Source: Paracoccaceae bacterium
GTDB lineage: Bacteria; Pseudomonadota; Alphaproteobacteria; Rhodobacterales; Rhodobacteraceae
NCBI GenBank assembly: GCA_007131945.1
Contig: SLPP01000244.1
Location: 1 to 22,439, forward strand
Direction of reading: 5' to 3'
DNA length: 22,439 bases
Position numbers and translations under genes: made by a program. The notes under the pieces were generated by a model. The model was not told the origin of the DNA. It did not search any database and saw nothing but the letters and a program-made list of their open reading frames with translations. Positions 13,313-21,189 of this stretch are shown piece after piece; position 1 is the first letter of the stretch; each line of letters opens with the position of its first letter.

Positions 13313-13894
13313 TCAGCCGGCGTCGACGCTGACCGCGACCGGCACGCCGTTCGTCAGCACGTCAAAGACCGCCGAACGCGCCTTCGACTGCTCGACGATG
13401 CCGCGGAGCACCTCGGCGGGCGCGTTGCCACGAATCCGGAAGCTGGCACGGATGGCCGAATAGCCGTTGCGTACCTGGTCGTTCACGCCCAGGATGCCCT
13501 GCAGGTCGATATCGCCCTCGACCAGCGAGGTGACCTCGTAAAGCTCGACCCCGCGCACTGCGGCGATGTTGCCGATCCCGGCGGTGAGGCAGGCGGCAAG
13601 ACCCTGGAGCAGGAACTCGACCGGGGTGGGACCGACATCCTCGCCCAAGAGCACGGTCGGGTGGTCGCCGTGATAGGTGTGCGGCTTCGCGCGCTTGTGG
13701 GTGCCGCCGACGCCGTCGAAATCATCGACGGTAATCGACGACTGCGTGCCCGAGACCCAGCGGGCGCGGGCGCGAAAACGGAACTGCGCCAGTTCCGGCT
13801 GCGCGGCGACGGCGTTCACCGTGGCGATCAGGTTGGGGGTATCGACGCCGTTGAGCGGCGGCTTGACGGGTTTGTCGAGGGTGGCTGTGGTCAT
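13313..13894 (-). CDS. OsmC-family protein
   Basis: A 193-residue protein of the OsmC/Ohr fold. The helix motif PTPVEFLLQGLAACLTAGIG (90-109) with Cys102 is the family's central redox helix, and the C-terminal part (IRASFRIRGNAPAEVLRGIV) fits the second lobe. Classical members reduce organic hydroperoxides with two cysteines. Here Cys102 is the only cysteine; the region of the second one reads EQSKARSAVFDVL. So it may not be a normal peroxidase, and could work with another thiol or bind thioester or sulfur compounds. About 35 extra residues at the N-terminus precede the fold. The ATG at 13894 has no strong ribosome site. It is the first gene of the operon with the small ORF and two flavoenzymes, has a long structured leader and a GAAAC element upstream. 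Confidence 0.87.
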   Translation of the reverse strand: MTTATLDKPVKPPLNGVDTPNLIATVNAVAAQPELAQFRFRARARWVSGTQSSITVDDFDGVGGTHKRAKPHTYHGDHPTVLLGEDVGPTPVEFLLQGLAACLTAGIGNIAAVRGVELYEVTSLVEGDIDLQGILGVNDQVRNGYSAIRASFRIRGNAPAEVLRGIVEQSKARSAVFDVLTNGVPVAVSVDAG

Positions 13895-13919
13895 GAGAGG
13901 TGCTTTCGTTGACGGTGGA

Positions 13920-13969
13920 GTCGGATCGCGCAGCCAGCAGGCACCAGTACCCGCCGGGCTGCGTCCGAC
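13920..13969 (-). promoter_or_regulatory. Stem-loop in the osmC leader
   Basis: GTCGGA (13920-13925) pairs with TCCGAC (13964-13969), and CGCAGCC (13929-13935) pairs with GGCTGCG (13957-13963). The result is a 13-bp stem with one 3-nt bulge and a 21-nt loop, ending 25 nt before the osmC start. A competing pairing exists (GATCGCG 13924-13930 with CGCGATC 13969-13975). The start codon lacks a clear ribosome site, so translational control by this structure is possible. Confidence 0.5.
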
Positions 13970-13991
13970 GCGATCGGGAGTAACCCGCGCA

Positions 13992-14039
13992 TGTTTCCGG
14001 TGTTTGGCGGATGCCGGGTCGTCGCGTTTCAGTTGTTTC
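13992..14039 (-). promoter_or_regulatory. Three-box GAAAC element, copy C (osmC operon promoter)
   Basis: On the minus strand the boxes are GAAACA (14039-14034), GAAACG (14030-14025) and GAAACA (13997-13992), with gaps of 3 and 27 nt as in copies A, B and D. A further CAAACA lies 3 nt upstream of the last box (14006-14001), making that end a near-tandem too. The element overlaps the stop codon of the MATE gene (14029-14031). The last box ends 97 bp before the osmC start, further than in the other copies, which fits the long leader. Confidence 0.6.
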
Positions 14040-15489
14040 GAACCGGCAGCGCCCGGGTGCGTGACCGAGACGCAATGCCGTCGCCTCGAAACCCGGGCGC
14101 TGACGGAAGCGGAGCGACGGTACCGGCTTTCACGCTGGCGCCGCATCTCGCGGCGGCATGCCGATGCCGTTGCAGGCGACACAGGAGGAGTGCGGTGGTC
14201 AGGAGCGATCCCGCCGTGAGCGCCAGCCACAGGCCGGTGACACCCAGCCCCGACCCGGCTGTCAGCAGGAGCGCGAGCGGGACAGTCACCCCCCAGCTGC
14301 CAAGGAGCGTGAAGAGCATCGGCGCGCTCGTGTCGCGGAAGCCGCGCAGGATCCCCGCCGCCACCGCGCCAAGGGGGGCGACGGCCTCGGAGACGGCGAA
14401 CAGCAGGATCAGCCCGGTGGCGGTGGCGACGGTCGCGGGATCGGCGAGCACCGCATGGGGCAGCGGCCAGGCCAGCAGGACCAGCGCGATCAGGATACCG
14501 GTGCCCGCCATGGCGCCGAGCCGGATGCCGGTGGCGAGCGAGGCGTATTGTCCCGGGTCCCCGGCCAGCCGCGCAGTGCGGACGGTCGCGGCCTGCTGCA
14601 GCCCGATCGATATGGTATAGGCGATCCCGGCCAGCCGCAGCGTCAGCGCATGCGCGGCGGCGGCCTCGGGCCCGAAGCGGGCGGCAAAGAGCGTCGCGCC
14701 CAGAAAGACACCAAGCTCCGCGAGCATTGCGAAGCCGATGGGCAGGCCCAGGCGCAGCGTCTCGGCCAGGTCCGCCCAGGCCCTCCAGTCCACGCCGCGA
14801 TCCCCGTGGCGGGCGCAGAGCAGGCCAAGCGTCGCAGCGATGAAGCAGGCGACAATGAGCGAGGAACATCCTGCACCGGTGACTCCCATCCCTGGCCAGC
14901 TGCCAATCCCGCGCATCAGCACGTAGTTCAGCGCCGCGTTGAGCGGAATCGCGCAGGCCGTCACGCGCAGGATCGCGCCCGGCCACTCAAGCGCCACCAG
15001 GCGATTGCGCAGCACCGCGACGGCGAGCATGGGCACCAGCGTCAGCGCCATCGCCTGGGTGTAGCCACGTCCGGTCTCGAGCAACTCGCGCGGGATCCCG
15101 ACCGCCCGCAACAGGTCCGGCGCGAACCAGGCGAGCGGGGCAAGGCCGACCGCCAGCAACGCCACCAGCATCCAGCCGGCCGCGCGCAACCGCCGCAGGC
15201 GCGCGGCGTCACCGGCCGCGGAGGCCGCGGCGTAGAGCGGCGCGAGACCCGCCATTGCGCCCGCCGCGAAGGTGAAGACGATGCTGTAGAAATCGCTGCC
15301 AACCGCGACCGCGGCCAGCGCCGCGATGCCGAACTGCGCCGCCATCAGCGTGTCGGTGACGCTCATGGCCATGTTGACCAGCGCAACCAGCGTCATCGGA
15401 GCCGCCAGACGCAACCAGTCGGCGGTCTGGCGGTCGAAAGGCGCCGCGCGCCACGTGCCGCGGGTCCGCGGGAGGGTGAAGGTCGTCAT
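14029..15489 (-). CDS. MATE-family multidrug/metabolite exporter
   Basis: A 486-residue inner-membrane protein with about 12 hydrophobic segments in two similar halves. Family marks include the N-terminal LRLAAPMTLVALVNMAMSVT and DTLMAAQFGIAALAAVAVGS, then ALNYVLMRG and GVTGAGCSS, with the second half starting LRLGLPIGFAMLAELGVFLG. MATE proteins use Na+ or H+ gradients to export cationic drugs or metabolites. The last 50 or so residues (from about RLQRHRHAAARC) form a non-membrane, low-complexity tail. The ATG at 15489 has no ribosome site; instead TTCGAAAT occurs twice just before it. It starts 40 bp after the methyltransferase stop, so the two are probably cotranscribed: modification and export of one compound would be a natural pairing, but this is inference. 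Its 3' end overlaps the osmC regulatory element. Confidence 0.9.
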   Translation of the reverse strand: MTTFTLPRTRGTWRAAPFDRQTADWLRLAAPMTLVALVNMAMSVTDTLMAAQFGIAALAAVAVGSDFYSIVFTFAAGAMAGLAPLYAAASAAGDAARLRRLRAAGWMLVALLAVGLAPLAWFAPDLLRAVGIPRELLETGRGYTQAMALTLVPMLAVAVLRNRLVALEWPGAILRVTACAIPLNAALNYVLMRGIGSWPGMGVTGAGCSSLIVACFIAATLGLLCARHGDRGVDWRAWADLAETLRLGLPIGFAMLAELGVFLGATLFAARFGPEAAAAHALTLRLAGIAYTISIGLQQAATVRTARLAGDPGQYASLATGIRLGAMAGTGILIALVLLAWPLPHAVLADPATVATATGLILLFAVSEAVAPLGAVAAGILRGFRDTSAPMLFTLLGSWGVTVPLALLLTAGSGLGVTGLWLALTAGSLLTTALLLCRLQRHRHAAARCGASVKAGTVAPLPSAPGFRGDGIASRSRTRALPVRNN

Positions 15490-15529
15490 TTCGAATTATT
15501 TCGAAAAATGCGGCCGCCGAAGAAGCGCG

Positions 15530-16612
15530 TCAGGCGCGCGCCACGAACCAGACGTTCATCGGGTCGTGCGGCAGGACATGGCGCTCGATCCGGGCGAAGC
15601 CGGCCTCGCGCAGGAACCGCTCGGCGGTTTCCCAGCCCCACATCGTGCCCAGCCCCTCGCCGCCTTGGCCGATCGAGACCGGCGTGCAATGCGTGGTGGA
15701 GATGGCGTAGAGAAGCGTTGCGAAGGGAAAGTCGCGGTTCGCCTCCAGATCGGCCGAGGCGCCTATATCCTGCATCACATAGACACCCCCCGGCCGCAGC
15801 GAGGCGCGCAGCCCCCGGACGAGTCCGAGCGGATCCTTCTGGTCGTGGATCGCGTCGAAACTGGTGACGAAGTCCCAGGCGCCGGGCTCGGCATATCCGG
15901 TCAGGTCGCGTGTCTCGAAACGGAGGTTCTCCAGTCCCCCGGCCCCCGCCATCCGCGCCGCCGCCGCGATCGCGTCGGCGCAGAGGTCGTAGCCGACAAA
16001 GCGGCTTCGCGGATAGCGACGGGCCATGGCGATCAGCGCCGATCCGCGGCCGCAGCCGGCGTCGAGGACGTCGATCCCGGCCTCGAGCCGCTCGTGCAGT
16101 TCCGGCGCGAGCGGCAGGACATGGTCGAAGAGCGCCGCGGTCACCGTCTGGACGCTGTCCTCGGCCATGATCTGGTGAAAGCAGGGATAGTCGTCATAGA
16201 CCGAACCGCCACCCGTCTCGAAGTTGCAGATCGTCCGGTCCTCGACCTTGCCGAGGAGCGCGATGTGCTGGGCATAGACCGCGAGGTTGCCCAGCGGTGC
16301 ATCGCGCGTGAGACATGCGGCGTGCTCCGGCGGCAGGCGGTAGCGGCGCGTGCCCGCGTCATGCTCGACGACGCCCGCCATCACCATCACCGCCAGCCAT
16401 TCGCGGACATAGCGCTCCGCCAGATCGGCTGCCGTGGCGATCTCGTCGCTCGTCGCCGGACGCGCGAGGCCCGCGAGCGCGTCGAAGAGGCCCAGCCGAT
16501 GCCCCAGCGACAGCATCGCCGCGGCGGCGCCGGCGTCCAGCATCCCCGCGATCCGGCCCGCAAAGGCCTCCGCGCGCTCGGTATCGTAATCGGTCTGTCC
16601 CATGATCGTCAT
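15530..16612 (-). CDS. Winged-helix class I SAM-dependent methyltransferase
   Basis: A 360-residue enzyme. The N-terminal part (about 20-100) is a helical/winged-helix dimerisation region (GHRLGLFDALAGLARPATSD, then AERYVREWLAVMVMAGVVEH) like that of O-methyltransferases and Rv2258c-type proteins. The Rossmann-like catalytic domain has motif I DVLDAGCGRGSALIAMARRY (181-200), the acidic strand end FVGYDL (205-210), DFVTSFDAIHDQKDPLGLV (247-265) and the SLRPGGVYVMQDI motif (271-283). The ATG at 16612 has AAAGGA 8 nt upstream; longer in-frame sequence to 16717 runs into the regulatory region and is rejected. The gene is divergent from a GlxA-type regulator and followed closely by a MATE exporter. 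The methyl acceptor is unknown. Confidence 0.9.
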   Translation of the reverse strand: MTIMGQTDYDTERAEAFAGRIAGMLDAGAAAAMLSLGHRLGLFDALAGLARPATSDEIATAADLAERYVREWLAVMVMAGVVEHDAGTRRYRLPPEHAACLTRDAPLGNLAVYAQHIALLGKVEDRTICNFETGGGSVYDDYPCFHQIMAEDSVQTVTAALFDHVLPLAPELHERLEAGIDVLDAGCGRGSALIAMARRYPRSRFVGYDLCADAIAAAARMAGAGGLENLRFETRDLTGYAEPGAWDFVTSFDAIHDQKDPLGLVRGLRASLRPGGVYVMQDIGASADLEANRDFPFATLLYAISTTHCTPVSIGQGGEGLGTMWGWETAERFLREAGFARIERHVLPHDPMNVWFVARA

Positions 16613-16702
16613 CTGCCAGTCCTTTGTCAGGGTGTTTCGGATGCGGGCAGGTCGCACGGAACGGGCCCCCGCGCGAGGGCGGTTTTCGCCAAGAAAGGGG
16701 CT

Positions 16703-16755
16703 AATCGGCCAGATCACGATGCATACTTCTGGACGAAAGAGGCCAAATCGGCCAG
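16703..16755. promoter_or_regulatory. Direct repeats in the methyltransferase/GlxA divergent region
   Basis: AATCGGCCAG occurs at 16703-16712 and again at 16746-16755, 43 bp apart (about four helical turns), in the same orientation; the context GGC(T/C)-AATCGGCCAG is shared. The second copy ends 9 nt before the GlxA-type start codon. AraC-family proteins bind direct repeats, so autoregulation and control of the divergent methyltransferase are likely. No clear -35/-10 pair was identified. Confidence 0.5.
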
Positions 16756-16764
16756 TTTCCGACC

Positions 16765-17781
16765 ATGAAAACGCCTCGCCCCATCGATGTCAGCCTGCTC
16801 GTGCTGCCCGAGACCCTGCCGGGCGCGATCTACAGCCTCCACGAAGTGCTCGGCTCCGTCGGGCGCAGCTGGCAGGCCATGACCGGCGAGGCGGAGGCCG
16901 CCACCTGCCTCTTCGCGCCGCGGCTCGTCGCGCGCGATGGTCTGCCCGTCCGCTCGCCTTCAGGCCCGACGATGACGGTCGAGGCCTCGCTCGATCAGGA
17001 TGCCGGTCCGGGCATCGTGATCGTTACCGACCTGGCCCTGTCACCGGAGTCCGGCCCGCGCGGCCGATGGAGCGTCGAGGCGGCGTGGTTGCGCCGTCGT
17101 CATGCCGAGGGGGCGGTCGTCTGCTCGGTCTGCACGGGGGCGCTGTTTCTCGCCGAGGCGGGTCTGCTCGACGGCCTCGAGGCGACCTCGCACTGGTCCG
17201 TGGCGCCGCTCTTCCGCAACCACTACCCCGAGGTGCGCCTGAAGCCCGAGCGCATCCTGTGCCCGGCCGGACCCGAGCACCGGATCGTCACCGCGGGGGG
17301 GGCGTCCTCCTGGTGCGACCTCGCCCTCTATCTCATCGCCCGCTTCGCCGGCGCGACCGAGGCGCGGCGTATGTCGAAAGTCTTCGTGATCGGCGACCGC
17401 TCCGAGGGGCAGCTGCCCTTCGCCGCCATGGCGCGCCCGCATCAGCATTCGGATGGCGCGATCGAGAAGGCGCAGGTCTGGATCGCGGATCACTACACGG
17501 CGACGAACCCCGTGGCCCGGATGGCCGATGTCGCAGGCCTGCCCGAGCGCACCTTCTCGCGGCGGTTCCGCAAGGCGACCGGGTACGGGCCGGTCGAGTA
17601 CGTCCAGGCGCTGCGGCTGGAGGAAGCCAAGCAGATGCTCGAGACGACGGCCGAGCCCACCGACGCCGTGGCGCTCGCCGTCGGCTATGCCGACCCGGTG
17701 TTCTTTCGCCGGATGTTCAAGCGGCAGGTCGGGGTCACCCCGGCGCGCTACCGCCAGCGCTTCGCCACCATGGCGCGATAG
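16765..17781 (+). CDS. GlxA-type AraC-family transcriptional regulator
   Basis: A 338-residue regulator with two domains. Residues about 8-195 form a DJ-1/PfpI-like (class I glutamine amidotransferase) sensor domain, with the nucleophile-elbow sequence VVCSVCTGALFLAEAGLLDG (118-137) keeping Cys123, and SHWSVAPLF following. Residues about 231-332 are an AraC double helix-turn-helix: ARMADVAGLPERTFSRRFRK, then the signature GYADPVFFRRMFKRQVGVTP. GlxA-type proteins sense small metabolites such as quaternary amines; the ligand here is unknown. No strong ribosome site precedes the ATG at 16765, but no alternative fits better. It is divergent from the methyltransferase-MATE pair and upstream of the SDR gene, both plausible targets. 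Confidence 0.93.
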   Translation: MKTPRPIDVSLLVLPETLPGAIYSLHEVLGSVGRSWQAMTGEAEAATCLFAPRLVARDGLPVRSPSGPTMTVEASLDQDAGPGIVIVTDLALSPESGPRGRWSVEAAWLRRRHAEGAVVCSVCTGALFLAEAGLLDGLEATSHWSVAPLFRNHYPEVRLKPERILCPAGPEHRIVTAGGASSWCDLALYLIARFAGATEARRMSKVFVIGDRSEGQLPFAAMARPHQHSDGAIEKAQVWIADHYTATNPVARMADVAGLPERTFSRRFRKATGYGPVEYVQALRLEEAKQMLETTAEPTDAVALAVGYADPVFFRRMFKRQVGVTPARYRQRFATMAR

Positions 17782-17849
17782 CGCGTCGCCGGACTGGGCG
17801 GCCAGGGAAAGGCCCCGATAGGGCGTGCCACCGCTGCGTCGGGTTCCGG

Positions 17850-17964
17850 TTGACAGGAGGTGGTGGCGGCGATAACGGGGCCACTCGAACACCGGAGTGT
17901 CGTGTCATGGACGGATCTACCCGCCTCTGAGGCAACCCTGCGCGCCCGTCACCGGGGCGCGTTT
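17850..17964 (+). promoter_or_regulatory. Promoter and hairpin leader of the SDR gene
   Basis: TTGACA (17850-17855) and TAACGG (17873-17878) are 17 nt apart, a good -35 with a weaker -10. The leader holds a mini-ORF MDGSTRL (17907-17930) with GGAG about 10 nt upstream. It is followed 10 nt after its stop by a perfect 7-bp hairpin, CGCGCCC (17941-17947) and GGGCGCG (17955-17961) with a 7-nt loop, and then TTT. The hairpin ends 26 nt before the preferred SDR start. It may be an attenuator; the short T-run makes that uncertain. Confidence 0.4.
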
Positions 17965-17987
17965 CCATGACATCGAAGGACACTCCC

Positions 17988-18764
17988 ATGCCCAGACTAT
18001 CCGGCAAGCACTGCGTCGTGACCGGCGCCGCCCGCGGCATCGGCGCCGCCATCGCCCGCGCTTTCGTGACCGAGGGCGCGCAGGTCATCCTGACCGATAT
18101 CGACGCCGCCACCGGTGAGGCGACCGCGGCGGCGCTCGGCATGCCGTTCCACCGCCTCGACGTTGCATCCGAAGCCGACTGGCAGGCCTTCGCCGAAATC
18201 TGCCCCGAAACCGATGTGGTGGTGAACAATGCGGGCATCACCGGCTTCGAGGCCGGCCCGGTCCCGCACGACCCCGAGACCGCCGCGCTCGCCGACTGGC
18301 GGGCAGTGATGGCAGTCAATCTCGACGGCGTCTTCCTCGGCTGCCGCTACGCCATCGGCGCGATGAAGGGTCGCGGCACGGGGTCGATCATCAACAACTC
18401 GTCGCACTCGGGGCTCGTCGGCATTCCCGCCGCGGCGGCGTATGCCGCGTCCAAGGCCGGGGTGCGCAACCATTCGAAAAGCGTCGCGCTCTACTGCGCC
18501 GGGCAGGGCTGGGCGATCCGCTGCAACTCGATCCATCCCGGCGCGATCCTGACCCCGATGTGGGAGGCGGTGATCGGCGACGGGCCGGACCGAGAGGCGC
18601 GCATGGCGCGTCTCGTCGCCGACACGCCGCTCAGGCGCTTCGGCGCGCCCGAGGAGGTCGCAGCCCTTGCCGTCCTGCTCGCCTCGGACGAGGCCGGCTA
18701 TATCACCGGCGCGGAACTGACGATTGATGGCGGCCTCCTCGCCGGAACCGCCGCGAGACCCTGA
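17988..18764 (+). CDS. Short-chain dehydrogenase/reductase (SDR)
   Basis: A 258-residue classical SDR oxidoreductase. The nucleotide motif is TGAARGIG (12-19), Asp37 at the end of the second strand (VILTDID) suggests NAD(H) rather than NADP(H), and NNAG is at 80-83. The catalytic set is Asn111, Ser139, Tyr152 and Lys156 ([10 protein letters not shown] and YAASKAG), with [10 protein letters not shown] and the C-terminal [11 protein letters not shown] also typical. The start at 17988 has GAAGGA 8 nt upstream; an ATG at 17967 would add seven residues without such a site. It probably oxidises a secondary alcohol or reduces a ketone, substrate unknown. It lies 206 bp after the GlxA-type regulator on the same strand and has its own likely promoter and hairpin leader. 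Confidence 0.92.
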   Translation: MPRLSGKHCVVTGAARGIGAAIARAFVTEGAQVILTDIDAATGEATAAALGMPFHRLDVASEADWQAFAEICPETDVVVNNAGITGFEAGPVPHDPETAALADWRAVMAVNLDGVFLGCRYAIGAMKGRGTGSIINNSSHSGLVGIPAAAAYAASKAGVRNHSKSVALYCAGQGWAIRCNSIHPGAILTPMWEAVIGDGPDREARMARLVADTPLRRFGAPEEVAALAVLLASDEAGYITGAELTIDGGLLAGTAARP

Positions 18765-19068
18765 ACGGAGCCGCCCCGGTGGAAACGCCGGGGCAGAAGC
18801 CAAGCCGAAGGCCGCGGCCTGCGCCGCAAGCCGAAGGTTGTCTGCGACCACTGATCCATCACCGCGTCGGGCATCCTTGTTCCGAGTGCCGACTATGCCA
18901 CCCGTGTCGTTGGTGCCTCGCTGCTGGTGCAGGTTCCGATGCCGGTTTTGATCAGAAGCTGAAGAATGTTGACTTTCAGACCCACTTCCTCCGCCCAGAA
19001 GTCCTGTCGTCTTCCTGCCCAGAGTCTCTTTGCTGTCTTCCCTCCTGACACCTGCCGATCCGGCCGTT
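18765..19068. other. Intergenic region, no gene recognised; small repeats and a hairpin
   Basis: Just after the SDR stop, GCCCCGG (18773-18779) and CCGGGGC (18788-18794) form a 7-bp stem with an 8-nt loop and no T-run, so termination is uncertain. CAAGCCGAAGG occurs twice (18801-18811, 18827-18837), with the palindrome GGCCGCGGCC (18810-18819) overlapping the first copy. From about 18840 to 19050 the sequence is less GC-rich than its neighbours and shows no coding frame I recognise; it could be decayed foreign DNA. Confidence 0.4.
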
Positions 19069-21186
19069 ATGGTTCCGGGTAATGGAGGTGTGTGGGGGTT
19101 CATCTTGGCAGAGGGACAGCTGGATCGGGCGCTGCGGGAGTTGGCCGGGTTTCGGGACGATTTCGACGCGCGTCGGGACATTCTCGAGCGGTCGAGCCAT
19201 GCGCTCCTGCACCGGCCGGCGCTGGGCGGGCAACTGGTCGCGCGGTTCTGCGCGACCCCCGAAGCGGACCCGGTGCTCGAGGACATGGACGACCTGCTTG
19301 GCGCGGCGCTCGGTGCCGCGAGGATGGCGCGCGAGAACCGCCAGAAGCGCGGGGACGCGTTCCTGGCGGCTGTCGAGGAAGCGGTGGATCTGGCCGCGCG
19401 GCGCGGCACGCTGGGATCCGCGCACCGGATGCTGCTCGCGCGGCTCTGGGCGCGGAGCGGGCTGAGCGCCCCCGCCGCGCTGGAACTGACCGCGGAACCC
19501 GACACAGCCGAGCCGCCGCCGGATCGGGACGATGTCGACACCATGCTCGAGAAACTCCTCGACGATCTCGTGCACCAGGCCGGCGGCGATGCGCAGAGCG
19601 TGCACACGGCACTGGCCGAAACCTTCCCGGCCATGCCCGAACCCATGCGCGAATACGTCGTGGCCCTCGCGGTCAGCCGTCCCGATCCGATCTACGCCCG
19701 GATCGGCGGCTACTGGCTGCTCGATCCGGAGCCGGCCATCCGCCGGGCCGCGGCGTCGGGATTCGCCGCACGCAAGATCCCCGCCGAGACCGCCGCGCGT
19801 CTGACCGTGCTGCGCAGCTGGATGCCCGAGGACGCGGCGCGCGTGCAGCTCGACCGGATCCTCCGCGACGGGCTGCGCCAGGGGCTGGAGCCGACCGCGA
19901 AAGACGCCGCCTGGACGATCCATTCCATTCTCGCCACCCTGCCCGATGGCGGCGGCGCGCAAAGCATCGGCATCGCCCTGCAATCGGGAAAGCGACGCAG
20001 CGCGGCGATGGTGCTCCTGAAACAGGGCCAGGGGGTGAAGGACGCCTATATCGCACCCTGCCGTTCGGCGCGCGAACAGAAGACGCTGATGGCGCAGCTG
20101 TCCGACGAGACCGGCGCGCTTCCCGTGCCGCTTGCCTATCTCGCGGATGCGCTTTCGGTGGCGTTGGGCGAACGCCTGCCCCCTGCCCCGGGCCTGCTCG
20201 ACGTGGCCGCGCTCTGCGGGCTGACCGAGTTGCGGCCCGGACATGCCGAAACCGAAGAGCTCTTCGAGGGCCTCGCCGCGACCGCGCGCGTTGCGCCCAT
20301 GTCAGCACAGAAGCGCGGGCGACTGATCAACGCCAGCGAGGAGTGGTGGGACCGCCACGAGATCGTCCGCAGCTGGTTCGAGGAGAGCGACGGCGTGCGG
20401 GAATTGCTGGATCAGCACCGCAGTCCCCGCGCGCTCGAGAGCGCGCTGTGGAAATGGCTCGAGACGCGGCGCGGCTGGTGGGCCCGGCTGATCGCCCGCG
20501 GCGCGGCGATGCTGGAGGCGGCAGGCCATCCGGATGCCGACAGTTTCGCCGCCACCGCCATGGCCCTGCTCGAGGGACGCGATCTGAAGAAGATCCCGGT
20601 CATGGCCGATATCCACGAACAGACCATCGAGGCGTGGGTGTTCGACGACCCGGACATGGTCCCGGATGCAACCGACAGCGGTTGTGTCGAGCTCGCCGGC
20701 GAACCGGAGCCGACCCGGCCGGAACGCAGGGGCGAACTGGCGAAGCTGCTCGAGGGCACGTCGCTCACGCCGGACTGGGTCGATGGCTACCTGATGGCAA
20801 TCGTCATCGCCCCGAAGCTGATCACGCCAAATCGATGGCTCCCGATCCTGCTGGAGGGCGCGATGCGCGGGCTCGAGGCCTCGAACCTGCAACGGTTCCT
20901 CGATCTCGTGATGCTGCGCGCCAATGGCGCGATCACGCTCGCCGGGGACAGCACCGAATTCGAGCGTCGGCTCGGCGAGATCGACGCACGGAAATGGGCG
21001 GCCGGCTTCAGCAAGGGCTGTACTAGCTTCAAGTCCTCCTGGCCCGCGAGATCGACCCGGCCCGACGACCGGGCGATGCAGAAGCTGGTGGCGCAAGCCG
21101 CGGAGGCGGGATTCGCCAGCAGCGATCTCCGGACGCTTGGCCAATGGATCGCGGCGCGGCATGCGGCGAACCTGAGGCGCGCGTGA
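19069..21186 (+). CDS. Large protein with C-terminal UPF0149/YecA-like domain
   Basis: A protein of about 705 residues, soluble and strongly helical. Most of it (about 1-560) I cannot assign; it has repeated helical stretches (PAIRRAAASGFAARKIPAET, QKRGDAFLAAVEEAVDLAAR) that look HEAT-like. Around residue 565-600 the sequence SLTPDWVDGYLMAIVIAPKL followed by ITPNRWLPILLEGA matches the UPF0149/YecA pattern (WxDGYLxAxxIxP......WLP). UPF0149 proteins are usually about 180-220 residues, so this is a long fusion. The start is uncertain: ATG 19069 has no ribosome site; GTG 19090 is too close to GGAGG; TTG 19105 (LAEGQLDRAL) is about 14 nt from the GGAGG and is a real alternative. It is a single gene, convergent with the MAPEG gene. 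Function unknown. Confidence 0.75.
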   Translation: MVPGNGGVWGFILAEGQLDRALRELAGFRDDFDARRDILERSSHALLHRPALGGQLVARFCATPEADPVLEDMDDLLGAALGAARMARENRQKRGDAFLAAVEEAVDLAARRGTLGSAHRMLLARLWARSGLSAPAALELTAEPDTAEPPPDRDDVDTMLEKLLDDLVHQAGGDAQSVHTALAETFPAMPEPMREYVVALAVSRPDPIYARIGGYWLLDPEPAIRRAAASGFAARKIPAETAARLTVLRSWMPEDAARVQLDRILRDGLRQGLEPTAKDAAWTIHSILATLPDGGGAQSIGIALQSGKRRSAAMVLLKQGQGVKDAYIAPCRSAREQKTLMAQLSDETGALPVPLAYLADALSVALGERLPPAPGLLDVAALCGLTELRPGHAETEELFEGLAATARVAPMSAQKRGRLINASEEWWDRHEIVRSWFEESDGVRELLDQHRSPRALESALWKWLETRRGWWARLIARGAAMLEAAGHPDADSFAATAMALLEGRDLKKIPVMADIHEQTIEAWVFDDPDMVPDATDSGCVELAGEPEPTRPERRGELAKLLEGTSLTPDWVDGYLMAIVIAPKLITPNRWLPILLEGAMRGLEASNLQRFLDLVMLRANGAITLAGDSTEFERRLGEIDARKWAAGFSKGCTSFKSSWPARSTRPDDRAMQKLVAQAAEAGFASSDLRTLGQWIAARHAANLRRA

Positions 21187-21189
21187 CAA

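Noticed and set aside
15487..15508. TTCGAAAT repeats before the MATE start as a variant of the GAAAC element
   Set aside because: Spacing is 10 bp, the core differs and no third box is present.
16632..16640. GTTTC near the methyltransferase start as a fifth copy of the GAAAC element
   Set aside because: No partner boxes at 33 or 42 bp; only 23 bp from the start codon.
18773..18794. Hairpin after the SDR gene as a Rho-independent terminator
   Set aside because: The stem is good but no T-run follows on either strand.
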